Positions 1-7,445 of a stretch of DNA of 34,052 nucleotides are shown in pieces. The first letter of the stretch is position 1; every line of letters begins with the position of its first letter. The DNA is taken from positions 1-34,052 of the forward strand of contig NZ_FOXY01000020.1 of NCBI RefSeq assembly GCF_900115865.1, given 5' to 3'. A model generated the notes under the pieces. The model was not told where the DNA came from, did no database searches, and saw nothing but the letters and a program-made list of their open reading frames with translations. The stretch is from Donghicola eburneus (GTDB taxonomy: Bacteria; Pseudomonadota; Alphaproteobacteria; Rhodobacterales; Rhodobacteraceae). The position numbers and the translations under genes were made by a program.

Positions 1-8
1 AGCTCGTT

Positions 9-32
9 CGCAGTTGTCCATGGACAACTGCG
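9..32. promoter_or_regulatory. 24-bp perfect palindrome, parS-like
   Basis: The 24 bases are a perfect palindrome with core GTTGTCCATGGACAAC. The shape (GTT, ten bases, AAC) resembles the known 16-bp repABC centromere consensus GTTNNNNGCNNNNAAC, but the centre is AT rather than GC. It may be a partition or anchoring site. Confidence 0.6.
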
Positions 33-68
33 CCAACTGGAGAAATCCTTGAGTGGTGTCTTAAGCGG

Positions 69-86
69 AGTTGTCCATGGACAACT
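69..86. promoter_or_regulatory. Second GTTGTCCATGGACAAC palindrome
   Basis: An 18-bp perfect palindrome with the same 16-bp core as 9-32, centre to centre about 57 bp away. Flanks differ from the first site, so only the core is conserved. Confidence 0.6.
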
Positions 87-181
87 TCACCACTTAGATA
101 AACCATTAGACGAATCATTTTTCGGAATTGGCCATGGCGGATCACTCTTCTAGGAAAGAAAGCGTCGGCTGACAGCTCGTT

Positions 182-205
182 CGCAGTTGTCCATGGACAA
201 CTGCG
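182..205. promoter_or_regulatory. Third copy, 24-bp perfect palindrome
   Basis: Identical in core and arms to the site at 9-32, in the second tandem unit. Confidence 0.6.
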
Positions 206-242
206 CCAACTGGAGAGATCCTTGAGTGGTGTATTAAGCAGA

Positions 243-258
243 GTTGTCCGCGGTCAAC
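243..258. promoter_or_regulatory. Degenerate fourth palindrome matching the repABC parS pattern
   Basis: GTTGTCCGCGGTCAAC occupies the position equivalent to 70-85. Here the centre is GC, so it fits GTTNNNNGCNNNNAAC exactly, although its inner arms no longer pair perfectly. A fifth, also degenerate, copy (arms CGGAGTTG and CAACTCCG) lies at 33853-33876. Confidence 0.5.
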
Positions 259-333
259 AGCGCCCGTTTGGTAACAGCAGCCGGATTGTAGGCCTTTCTA
301 TGTCGGCTCGTAGAAAATTTCTTTGGATCATTT

Positions 334-2169
334 TTAGTTTAAAATGTAACCGTTTTCGCTCAAGGATTTTTTGAATTCTTTTCTTTTTTCGTCAATCATA
401 TTTTTGAAGCATTCAATAAGGTTATTTGTGTTTGAAATAATTTTCTGATCTAACCTATCGCCTCCCTGACCATGGGCTAGGTTAGACAAGATATGTCCGG
501 CCAAAGAACCATCGGGGGCTAGGGTCCATTTTTCAGGTGCCTCAAACAAAATTCGCAACGAAAGTGTTGGGTCGAAAGAGTCTCTCGTGTAAAGTTTTGT
601 AGATTGATAAGATGTCCAATCCTTCATTTTAGCCGTCAAAAGGTTCCATGCTTCTTGTGAGTGCAGTGGCACCATGACCTTGCTTTCAAGAAAATCCAAA
701 TCAAGTGGCTGAGGCTCTTCGAAGTCATCTGTCCAAAGATATTCGCCATCTTCTGCGTAGTGGAAATGAGAGATACCCCTGCAAGGATAGCTGAAGCCTC
801 CATCCTCTACCCAAGGAATATAGTCGTTCTCTAGGTCAAGGACAGTAGAATTTGTCAATCTTTTCTTCGGGATGTCATCGAAATGAGGATGGGCAAGTTC
901 TCTCGTTGCGTGTGTCCAGTGCCCATCTTTAACTCCATTAAAGCTGAGGGCAAAGCGGAGCGCATCGGGGCTGCCTTCTGCAGTGAGGTGCAAATCAACA
1001 TTCATGGTTTGCCAAAAAATGCGCCACTCGACATTCGGGTTAGTCGTGCCATGCAGTTCGTCGAGTTCATTCGTAGGTCGGTCAAATGATGCCCAATCTA
1101 GGGTTTCTGGATCCGCTCCGGACCGTAAGATCGCTCTTTTCCAAAGATCGTATTCTTTCGAAGTGCGCCAGATTTTTTCTGCGACCCAGTCAGTTAGTTC
1201 ATCGAGCGCGACGCTTTCGGGGTTCCTTTCGACTTGGAGCGCCTTGAGATCTTCTGCCGAGGGTGTGTGTTTGCGGATCTTTTGAATGTCTTCGGTCTTT
1301 ACACCCTCTGAAAAGCAAAGAACGCGGCGAGGTACGTAAAGTCGGGCAATGCGCATTTCTGGGAAAAGCCTGGATGGTGCTTCGCTGAGGGGATCAAATC
1401 CATACAAACGCAGACGTGAATAATCTGCATAGCTTCCCTTGTCTTCATTAGGGGCATGTTCGAAGCGTTCTACAGGAAAGGTTTGGAGATGCAGTCGCTC
1501 CAGTAAATCATCCGTGCAGTCGTCGCGGGTATGTGGATGTGTTCGAACGCTATATTTCTGCATTTCTTCGAGGTATTCGATAATATCTGTCTCGCGCGCA
1601 ATCTTATCGAGGAATTGGTCCATGACTGTTTGAAATAGGTCACGAAGGTCGATGTCTGGATCAATCCGTGGACGATTTGGCCCGGAGAAAGACGTGCCGT
1701 CGCAAACAAATAAGAGCATCTGATTGCGCTTGATGTCTGGATCACGACCATCTGTCTTGAGATCCGCCAAGCCCTCAATGAGGCGTAAAAATTCGCTTCC
1801 GCGGGCCGCCAGCGTTTCCATTTCTTGTTCGGAGAGGCGCTCCCCTTCGAAGCGGATGTAACGTTTTCTTTTCTTCTCTTTTGAAGCACCTCCTTCTTCC
1901 CCGTAAAGAGTTCGAAAAAGTTGACTGGCAATTTGTGTCGGACGCTTCTTGCTATCACTTCGCTCAATCGCACGTCCGATGTTTCGCGCGAGAACTGCTC
2001 GGTCAGCTTTATTCAGCCGAGGGGTTGCGACCAAAGCAGTCCTCAAAGCTTCTGCCTCTTGTCGTTGACGAGCTGCTTTGGTGGCTTCGTGTGCAAGCGG
2101 GTCCTGCTCACAAGCCTTGCTCCTCCGAGCCGGAAAACGGTTGCTGGCATCAATAATGCGATTGTTCAT
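334..2169 (-). CDS. Large protein of unknown function, second gene of a QRGI-led operon
   Basis: A 611-aa soluble protein; I do not recognise a family. It opens with a basic, charged segment (about residues 1-110) that includes a lysine/arginine-rich stretch near residues 96-105, then a long acidic and aromatic-rich body with no membrane segment or signal peptide. A hydrophobic strand LLFVCDGTSFSG lies near residue 150. No nucleotide-binding, nuclease or HTH motif is obvious. The start at 2169 has a GGAAG ribosome site and lies 3 bp after the stop of the small protein at 2173-2523, so the two are probably translated together. Downstream is the palindromic repeat array. A defence or plasmid maintenance role is a guess. 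Confidence 0.75.
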   Translation of the reverse strand: MNNRIIDASNRFPARRSKACEQDPLAHEATKAARQRQEAEALRTALVATPRLNKADRAVLARNIGRAIERSDSKKRPTQIASQLFRTLYGEEGGASKEKKRKRYIRFEGERLSEQEMETLAARGSEFLRLIEGLADLKTDGRDPDIKRNQMLLFVCDGTSFSGPNRPRIDPDIDLRDLFQTVMDQFLDKIARETDIIEYLEEMQKYSVRTHPHTRDDCTDDLLERLHLQTFPVERFEHAPNEDKGSYADYSRLRLYGFDPLSEAPSRLFPEMRIARLYVPRRVLCFSEGVKTEDIQKIRKHTPSAEDLKALQVERNPESVALDELTDWVAEKIWRTSKEYDLWKRAILRSGADPETLDWASFDRPTNELDELHGTTNPNVEWRIFWQTMNVDLHLTAEGSPDALRFALSFNGVKDGHWTHATRELAHPHFDDIPKKRLTNSTVLDLENDYIPWVEDGGFSYPCRGISHFHYAEDGEYLWTDDFEEPQPLDLDFLESKVMVPLHSQEAWNLLTAKMKDWTSYQSTKLYTRDSFDPTLSLRILFEAPEKWTLAPDGSLAGHILSNLAHGQGGDRLDQKIISNTNNLIECFKNMIDEKRKEFKKSLSENGYILN

Positions 2170-2172
2170 GAC

Positions 2173-2523
2173 TTACTTCCGCGCCTGACGTGTCATGCGA
2201 GCTGCTTTGCGACCGCGGGTTCGGAGGGCTGGGGCTTTGTTGGGAGCGCCTTTATAGCAGGTGATCAATTCGCCTTCCGGACTGAATACGGCAGTCAAGT
2301 TCATGGCGCGTTCAATAACGTGCAGCTTGTACCCAGCTTCGCATAACTCGCTCATTTGCTTGATATGAACCTTCCGCTTTTCGCATCCTCCGCCAGCAGG
2401 GAAGGCTTTTCCATACAGGGCAACAAGTGCCAGAGCTTCTGAACATATTCCGCGTTGAGCAATGCGTTCTTCGGCATGGAGCGAGCGGGTGACGTGTACT
2501 GTGGGGCGTGTGGAGTATTGCAT
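2173..2523 (-). CDS. Small DUF4258-like (HAEERIAQRGI) protein
   Basis: A 116-aa basic protein with the signature HAEERIAQRGI near residue 16 and a C-terminal strand pair around LTAVFSPEGELITCYKG, the pattern of DUF4258-type small proteins (H-A-x-x-R-x-x-x-R-G-I at the front, an 'IVT-x-Y' strand at the end). The start has AGGA 8 bp upstream. It is the first gene of an operon with the 611-aa protein 3 bp downstream. Two further members of this small family lead other operons in this plasmid (16302-16607 and 16893-17168). Molecular function is not established; some DUF4258 proteins are suspected of a RelE/ParE-like toxin fold, which is inference here. Confidence 0.7.
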   Translation of the reverse strand: MQYSTRPTVHVTRSLHAEERIAQRGICSEALALVALYGKAFPAGGGCEKRKVHIKQMSELCEAGYKLHVIERAMNLTAVFSPEGELITCYKGAPNKAPALRTRGRKAARMTRQARK

Positions 2524-2810
2524 CTTTGAAGTCCTAGTGGGGTGGATAGGAAGAGCATGCCATCAGATTTGTTGAAGGTCTCCCGCATTTTGGGGATTTT
2601 TTTGGGGGTAAAAATGGAGATTTTTGGAGAAAAAATCTGATGTATTTGGGGTTAGTGGCTTGGATCATGAAGTCCTGGAGCAGTTCATGTGGTGCGTGAA
2701 CAGCTCAGGTCTTTGGTTGAGTGTCAGGTTGCACTCTCTATCCAAGCTTGACAGAGGCCTCCGATGGGAGAACCTTCGAAGTATAGATTTGAGACAAGGG
2801 GCCTTTGGAG
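2524..2810. other. Divergent intergenic region
   Basis: A 287-bp spacer between the minus-strand operon ending at 2523 and the plus-strand gene at 2811. It contains an inverted repeat GATTTTTTT (2595-2603) / AAAAAATC (2630-2637) and G-rich, T-rich tracts. No convincing gene. Promoters for both sides probably lie here. Confidence 0.4.
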
Positions 2811-3416
2811 ATGTCTCGAAAGTTTTTCGATCCGCACTACAAACCAGATCGTTCACCATCCAAGTACAATGCCGATAAAAAACGTGATGAGGCATCTGCT
2901 GCAGATGCTGCCGCCTTTGTTGCGAGTTTTCTGGCAACCTACAGGGGGGGCGAGAAGGCATCTCGCAATCCCGAAGAAATTTTAAGGGAATTAAGGATCG
3001 AGGCGCGACGCCGGAGCTTGGCAAAGCACCACAAGTCAGTAGGCCCCACAGGTATTCCTGGAACAGTAAAGATTGTGCGTGGCAGGGGGAGGCTGATGCC
3101 TTCGAAGGGTCAGATACCTGTCCCTCAGCGCGCCTCTCAGCCAATTAAAAAGCAGGTTCCCCGCGCAACTCCGTCCCATCCTTGGCTAAAGCGGCACAGT
3201 AGCCTTAAATTTCTTAGCTTTTCGGACGCAGATCTGCTGTCTACCTACTTTTCTACCATCGCAAAAATAGAAAGCTGGCGCGCAGAGAGATCCGGGGCAG
3301 TAGATCAAAAACGTAAAGATGTTTTGGCGGAACAGGTGCAAATCCAACTGGAAAAGAGAAATGATCTTCTCGCCTTAATATATGACCGTGCAATCGGCGC
3401 TGATGGGATCAGTTAG
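2811..3416 (+). CDS. Hypothetical basic protein
   Basis: A 201-aa protein from the ATG at 2811 (an in-frame TTG two codons upstream is a weaker choice; GGAG directly abuts the ATG, so spacing is poor). The first half is very basic and proline/arginine-rich, including KIVRGRGRLMPSKGQIPVP around residue 90, and looks disordered. The second half (about 130-200) is helical with an alternating charged pattern. I do not recognise a family. It stands alone between a minus-strand operon and the convergent integrase gene. It could be nucleic-acid binding because of its charge, but that is only inference. Confidence 0.5.
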   Translation: MSRKFFDPHYKPDRSPSKYNADKKRDEASAADAAAFVASFLATYRGGEKASRNPEEILRELRIEARRRSLAKHHKSVGPTGIPGTVKIVRGRGRLMPSKGQIPVPQRASQPIKKQVPRATPSHPWLKRHSSLKFLSFSDADLLSTYFSTIAKIESWRAERSGAVDQKRKDVLAEQVQIQLEKRNDLLALIYDRAIGADGIS

Positions 3417-3524
3417 ACACCTAAAGGTCTGTATTCGCTCAGGATAAACTAGCGGTCCCAAAGTAGCCGTGCGTTTATTACAAGCAACTCCAGCTGTGAG
3501 GCAGGTCGGAGCGACTAAGATGCT

Positions 3525-4130
3525 TTACCCCCACATACGCGCTGCGATATCTTGCTCTTCCTTGCCGACGGCGTCGGCGTAGATTGCGGTTGTGGACAAT
3601 TGTGCATGCCCGAGCCAACGCTGCAACATGTGCAAGGGCACACCCTGTACAGTGGCGTGAACCCCGAACCCGTGGCGGAGGCCTTTGGGGGAACGGTGGG
3701 GCGCATCGGGAATGCCGGCTGCGATCATGACCCCCTTCACGATCTGCCAGATGCGCACGCGGCTAAGATCCCAGATGGGCAGCGCGGATTTTTTGCGGGA
3801 GCGCTGCGCTTCCCGGATGCCATGCGCGGTATTCAGGGTGTCGAGGAACTCTGCCGGCACCGGGACGGATCGAAAGATGATTTTGTCTTTGCCCGAAACT
3901 TCCTTCCGCTTCTTCAGACTGCGGAGGGTGACAGTCCCACCTGAGAGATCGACTCTGGCCGGAGTGATCTCGATAAGCTCTGACGGCCGACACCCCGTCC
4001 AGTGCAGCGTCTCGCAAAGGGTCCGGTCCCGCGCCGGTTGGCGCCGGGCCGCGGCGAGGAAGGCAGACCGCTCTTCGGCGTTCAAATAGAGCCGGTTTCC
4101 GGCGGGGTCATAGAGGCGCATTTCGGACAT
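3525..4130 (-). CDS. Short tyrosine recombinase (catalytic domain only)
   Basis: A 201-aa site-specific recombinase of the phage-integrase family, cutting and rejoining DNA through a tyrosine. Visible active-site elements: R48 in TGCRPSEL, lysines in LKKRK around 73-76, R152 in GLRHGFG, H175 in RWLGH and the nucleophile Y184 in TAIYAD. The usual first histidine of the HxxR box is lysine (K149), a substitution seen in some integrases. The protein lacks the N-terminal core-binding/SAM-like domain of full-size integrases (about 300-400 aa). An inverted repeat with 8-bp arms and a 6-bp spacer lies directly upstream (4135-4156) and could be its operator or crossover site. Confidence 0.85.
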   Translation of the reverse strand: MSEMRLYDPAGNRLYLNAEERSAFLAAARRQPARDRTLCETLHWTGCRPSELIEITPARVDLSGGTVTLRSLKKRKEVSGKDKIIFRSVPVPAEFLDTLNTAHGIREAQRSRKKSALPIWDLSRVRIWQIVKGVMIAAGIPDAPHRSPKGLRHGFGVHATVQGVPLHMLQRWLGHAQLSTTAIYADAVGKEEQDIAARMWG

Positions 4131-4134
4131 AGTG

Positions 4135-4156
4135 AACAGTTTGCATGAAAACTGTT
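4135..4156. promoter_or_regulatory. Inverted repeat upstream of the short recombinase
   Basis: AACAGTTT (4135-4142), six-base spacer, AAACTGTT (4149-4156). Extending to 12-bp arms gives 10 of 12 matching positions. Arm and spacer sizes resemble tyrosine-recombinase core sites; it could equally be an operator for the gene starting at 4130. Confidence 0.45.
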
Positions 4157-4960
4157 AAATCCGGAAGCCGATCTTGGCGCTTCGTGCGGCCAATTACGGT
4201 GGCGCCGCGCGGCCGCGTTTAACACTATTGCTAATAGTGTAAAATCGAAGCGCCACTGCCCCTCTTCACCTCTCCTGTGATCCAACACATCAGAAGCGTT
4301 CAGGGCAGCAAGGCGTTGGGTCGCGCCGAGAACTGACCCCTATTCCAGTTATGTTCGTTGCTTCCGCGATCTTGTCCGCTTCGCCTTGGATTGCTGCTCG
4401 TTCCGGGATGGCGACGCGGTCCAGGCGGCACCCGTTTGCGATGGTGCTCGTTTGTCAGCACGCTCGAGGCGGACGCGACACGGCGCTGCTTAAATAAACT
4501 CAGACGACTTGGCCTGTCGCAACCCGCGATGACAAGACTGCTGAAAACGTCCTGGTTCTCATGAACATCACATATATCCGCCTTTCGTTCGGACAATGAA
4601 CAATTGTTGCTTCGCAAGGCTGCGCTCATTTAATGCAAATATGGAAAACAAAAATATGTTTTCCCTGCATAGGCGTTTGTGCGGCTGTCTTGGAAATATT
4701 GCAAGTATGAGATGTGTTTGCGAGAGAACTCGTGCGGTGATGGGCGGCAACACGTGAAACTGCTTGCCTCGAATATGAGGCAGATAGAGTGTCGAAGCCC
4801 TATAGGGATCCAATATAGAGTGCATTTTAAGGGGCTGAGCGGGCGCCAGCGTTGAAATTGTTAACGCAATCTTAACGATAACTCTAGTCTCATGCGAAAA
4901 CGCATGCTAATAATAACGTATTAGTTAAGATTACTATTAAACGTTACCTGGGGTATACAT
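4157..4960. other. Gene-poor region with several inverted repeats
   Basis: About 800 bp without a convincing gene; the open frames present lack ribosome sites and look compositionally random. It holds ACACTATT-gct-AATAGTGT (4222-4240) and CATGCG-aaaa-CGCATG (4891-4906). Just before the gene at 4961 there are repeated TTAACG/AACGTTA elements (about 4859-4947). The last group is probably the promoter/operator of that gene. Confidence 0.45.
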
Positions 4961-5269
4961 ATGAATAGTGAAGTCAAGCAGCTGGCCGCAATGCGGCAAC
5001 TCCTTTTTAGCTTGGAGCGGGAGCTTGGTCTCGACGACATGAACCAGCATGAGAAGGACATATTTTATGCCTTCCACACGCTTGCGGCTCAACAGTCCGG
5101 AGAAAAATTTATCTCATCTGAAAGCGTCCGCACCTACGAAACTGTCCGTAAAATGAAACATGCGACCTATCACCGGGCGATGAAGCGCCTGCTTGATAAC
5201 GGGGTTATCGAGCACGCGCCGCAACGAAAAAGCGGCTTGTATCAGTTGAGCGCCAACGCCGAACACTGA
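4961..5269 (+). CDS. Small winged-helix-like DNA-binding protein
   Basis: A 102-aa protein. Residues about 25-100 look like a winged helix of the MarR-type layout: a helical N-terminus (LNQHEKD-like), the recognition segment around TYHRAMKRLLDNGVIEHAP, and a short wing ending in GLYQLSA. Such proteins are usually local repressors or plasmid/phage regulators; the target is unknown. The upstream region is rich in TTAACG-type repeats and a CATGCG hairpin, which could be its own operator. A strong intrinsic terminator follows 22 bp after the stop, so it is a single-gene transcript. Confidence 0.7.
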   Translation: MNSEVKQLAAMRQLLFSLERELGLDDMNQHEKDIFYAFHTLAAQQSGEKFISSESVRTYETVRKMKHATYHRAMKRLLDNGVIEHAPQRKSGLYQLSANAEH

Positions 5270-5291
5270 CCGGTATCGCCAGACCAACCAG

Positions 5292-5321
5292 AAAGCCCGT
5301 ACCTGCCAGTACGGGCTTTTT
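5292..5321 (+). terminator. Intrinsic terminator
   Basis: Perfect 11-bp stem AAAGCCCGTAC (5292-5302) / GTACGGGCTTT (5309-5319), six-base loop, T run to 5321. It ends the transcript of 4961-5269. Confidence 0.9.
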
Positions 5322-5832
5322 GCGTTTATGGATGCGCATTCCTGGTGATGCCTGGCACGGATTCCAGGCGACCATGGGCAGCTCAGACTGATGTTCTGAC
5401 TGAGGCGTTCTATCCGGAATTGGAGGGGAGAGGACCTGCCTCCCAGTAAAGCGATTGCTCATGCGCCGTATAAGAGGCGTCTAAGAGGCTGATGCCGATT
5501 TAGTTGATGCGTGTCCGTGCGACCGTCACGTTGCTTGGCCCGCAGAAAGGCTGAACCGCGAGAGCACTTCGGCCATATCCTGTAAAGACGTCGCATAAAG
5601 CGCATCTCGCTCGGAGGTACTTATCCTCCGAGATACTTGTAAATTTTTATTTACATTTCGTTAACCATTTAAATTTATTGATATTTTAATTCTGCTTTGA
5701 ATTGACGAAACATTATCGAAGCTATACGCAGTACCAATCACCACCACGAGAGCTGAAGTGCCATGTACTTCATTTTCTTGATTTTATAGAGGAAATTTCC
5801 ACAAGGGGATCGTGGGAGGTTTCCTGATCAAG
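5322..5832. other. Intergenic stretch, nothing recognised
   Basis: Roughly 500 bp with no supported gene. It becomes AT-rich around 5640-5700. No repeats or known RNA recognised. Confidence 0.4.
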
Positions 5833-5867
5833 AAAAAACCGGCTGAAGTAGGCGCTTCAGCCGGTTT
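5833..5867 (-). terminator. Intrinsic terminator facing left
   Basis: Perfect 13-bp stem AAACCGGCTGAAG (5836-5848) / CTTCAGCCGGTTT (5855-5867), six-base loop. The A run at 5833-5838 becomes the T tract on the minus strand. There is no annotated minus-strand gene upstream of it, so it implies a short minus-strand transcript starting between about 5900 and 6100. Confidence 0.75.
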
Positions 5868-6017
5868 GCATTCTAAAATAATTCTACGGCACTTGTAATC
5901 CAAAATACTGGTGTGCCGCGATCTCTGGGAAAGCCAAGCGATATAAAACCGCTTACGGGCTGGCTCACCACCACTCACGAGATAACCATTCGATAACCTG
6001 TACTTACCAAAAAGTAT

Positions 6018-6035
6018 GGTATGGAATTCCATACC
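6018..6035. promoter_or_regulatory. 18-bp perfect palindrome
   Basis: GGTATGGAATTCCATACC is perfectly self-complementary. Together with TTTATAAT-n6-ATTATAAA (6081-6102) it lies midway between a left-facing terminator (5833-5867) and a right-facing one (6344-6366), where a divergent promoter and operator would be expected. Confidence 0.5.
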
Positions 6036-6291
6036 GTGCAGAGTGGGGTGCGGAGTTCCGAAGTTGCGCGGTGGATAGGATTTATAATATTTTCATTATA
6101 AAACTTTGCAAAGAAGAAGAAAGTTGCTGATCGCATACCGTTTGTGACATATTTTTTCTTCACTCAATCATATTCAATTATTTTAGTTTAAAGTTTTTGA
6201 ATGTGAATTTTTAATGATGCATTTAAGAAGTACGTTAATAGAGGCAAAGAGGACCATTTATCTGGCTTGCTTAGAAATTCACTTTGTCTTA

Positions 6292-6366
6292 GGGTTTTGT
6301 TGTGTCGCACGAGCACAATCAGAACCCCAACGTATCAGTGTTGGACCCGCAATTGCGGGTCTTTTT
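6292..6366 (+). ncRNA. Candidate small RNA 3' end: stem-loop plus terminator
   Basis: A 13-bp stem, GGGTTTTGTTGTG (6292-6304) with CACAATCAGAACCC (6314-6327), has one wobble and one bulge. It is followed by the terminator stem GACCCGC (6344-6350) AATT GCGGGTC (6355-6361) and a TTTTTATTTTT tail. No gene precedes it; the only frame, starting at 6214, runs through the terminator. The 5' end is not defined by the sequence and is probably between 6200 and 6290. Function unknown. Confidence 0.5.
6344..6366 (+). terminator. Intrinsic terminator facing right
   Basis: GACCCGC-AATT-GCGGGTC perfect stem followed by TTTTTATTTTT. It ends a plus-strand transcript without a recognised gene. Confidence 0.8.
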
Positions 6367-6634
6367 ATTTTTAATCAATTTTACATTATTGTGTCTTTTT
6401 TCGGAAAGTTCTCCGGTGGCGGCAGAGGCTTTTGAAGTCTGTTAATGTAAGGCCGTGGTACGGACTTCAGTGGCAACCATGCTATGCAAGCTTCTGGTCT
6501 GCATCTGCAAAGCAAATGTCTGCCGTCCCTTCGTGCCGTTTTAACACTTTTGGAAGTGGTTCTCCGGAGGGGCCGCATAACTGACTTGGTAATAGTGTTA
6601 AATTATGGTCATCCAGCGGAAGAGATGTCAGGTA

Positions 6635-7336
6635 TCAAGGGCGTGCCACGAGTAATTCTGTTACCGTTTCTACACCGTCCAGCCATGCGGCGGCCCCAGG
6701 CCGTCGCCACTCGATCAGCCTGCGGATACGTTGATGATCTTCCGAAAGGTTTCTCGAAAAAATTGGCTCGTGATGTGCGATCCGATTTCGAAACTTCCGT
6801 ACTTCATCAATGTCGTCAAAAAGAGAAGCTCGTGCTTGGCTGAGCGTCAATGTGCGATCATAGCCTGGGAAAGAATGGGCCAGTTCGCGGTCCCAGATGC
6901 GGGCCTGCTGGCCCTTTACGAAGAGATGGCGCCAGAATGCAAACTTTAGCTCGGCAACAACCTTGCCTGCTGTTGGTAGGCGTTTGGAGCACTCGGCTAA
7001 ATCGCATCTCGGCTGGTAGCCACGTTTGGGTACAGGAAGTGTGTAAGAAAAACCGCGGTTCAGGTGCCAGTTTGCGCCGAAAACTGCTTCGACAGCTTCT
7101 ACTGCGCCATTTCGAATGGAAAGTTCACAAAATTGAAGCGTCACATAAAATGCTGAAGAGATATTAGTATTCCAGCAATATAAGTCCATTGCTCTCTGCC
7201 GGTCTCCTGCAGCTTCCCGCAAGTAAGTTCCAAAGCGTGGGGGAGATAGAACAGCCTCAAGGTCTGTGATCTGCTGCGCTGTGAAATTGTGAGGCATCGA
7301 ACGCTCGAGTTCGTAAAATATTGACCCTGGGAGCAT
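6635..7336 (-). CDS. Abi_2/AbiF-like HEPN protein, putative abortive-infection RNase
   Basis: A 233-aa protein of the Abi-like family. The C-terminal signature RNRIAHHEPIF (residues 183-193) contains the HEPN R-x4-H box (R183 to H188), the RNA-cleaving centre in known HEPN toxins. Earlier family landmarks are SPPRFGTYL (about 31-39), FCELSIRNGAVEAV (69-82) and FAFWRHLF (132-139). An alternative start at residue 14 (7297) is possible; neither has a clear ribosome site. In established cases such proteins stop growth or translation after phage infection. It lies downstream of, and on the same strand as, the STAND-TPR gene, separated by a 118-bp structured gap. That gap and an 18-bp palindrome at its start suggest its own control. 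No separate antitoxin protein is visible. Confidence 0.85.
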   Translation of the reverse strand: MLPGSIFYELERSMPHNFTAQQITDLEAVLSPPRFGTYLREAAGDRQRAMDLYCWNTNISSAFYVTLQFCELSIRNGAVEAVEAVFGANWHLNRGFSYTLPVPKRGYQPRCDLAECSKRLPTAGKVVAELKFAFWRHLFVKGQQARIWDRELAHSFPGYDRTLTLSQARASLFDDIDEVRKFRNRIAHHEPIFSRNLSEDHQRIRRLIEWRRPGAAAWLDGVETVTELLVARP

Positions 7337-7338
7337 AC

Positions 7339-7356
7339 TGTCCTAAATTTAGGACA
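7339..7356. promoter_or_regulatory. 18-bp perfect palindrome at the HEPN gene start
   Basis: TGTCCTAAATTTAGGACA is perfectly self-complementary and sits 2 bp upstream of the first possible start codon of the HEPN gene. It would overlap the promoter or leader and is a likely operator. It shares the TGTCC/GGACA half-site with the palindromes at the circle junction, which may be coincidence. Confidence 0.5.
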
Positions 7357-7358
7357 CA

Positions 7359-7445
7359 AGGCTTTGAGGTTCGCGGGTGTGAGCCTTCCCTCATCGTCGA
7401 CAGATATGTGAAGTCCGTTGCTTGCGCAGCGGACTTTTCTGTTTT
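7359..7445 (+). ncRNA. Candidate small structured RNA ending in a terminator-like hairpin
   Basis: The gap between the HEPN and STAND genes holds two stems. One is AAGGCT/AGCCTT with an 18-base loop (about 7359-7388). The other is AAGTCCGTTGC (7411-7421) / GCAGCGGACTT (7426-7436), which has one G-U pair when read on the plus strand and is followed by TTTTCTGTTTTT. The wobble and the T tract favour a plus-strand RNA. On the minus strand the same stem is capped by a GCAA tetraloop but has a C-A mismatch. It could also serve only as a terminator for read-through. Confidence 0.4.

Larger units (their letters stand above)
1..265. repeat. Tandem repeat of about 173 bp with long palindromes
   Basis: One full unit spans 1-173; a second, diverged and partial unit starts at 174 with the same AGCTCGTTCGCAGTTGTCC opening and fades near 265. 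A third partial unit lies at 33829-33960, directly upstream across the circle junction. Each unit carries palindromes of the GTTGTCCATGGACAAC type, a TTAAGC(G/A)GAG block and, in the two longer units, a GGAATTGGCCATGGCGGATC block. There is no coding sequence in 1-333. The layout is typical of a protein-binding array such as a centromere or incompatibility site; which protein binds is unknown. Confidence 0.8.

Noticed and set aside
1-265. repABC replicon
   Set aside because: Palindromes resemble repABC centromeres, but no RepB or RepC gene is present; replication is explained by the Rep_3-like protein and iterons.
4155-4224. Integron attC-like element (GTTAAAT ... GTTTAAC)
   Set aside because: The ends are in the wrong orientation for attC (AAC should come first, GTT last), and no integron integrase features are present.
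5784-6032. 82-aa minus-strand frame
   Set aside because: It contains a strong minus-strand terminator inside the frame and starts within a palindrome.
6214-6435. 73-aa plus-strand frame
   Set aside because: It runs through a strong terminator and has no ribosome site.
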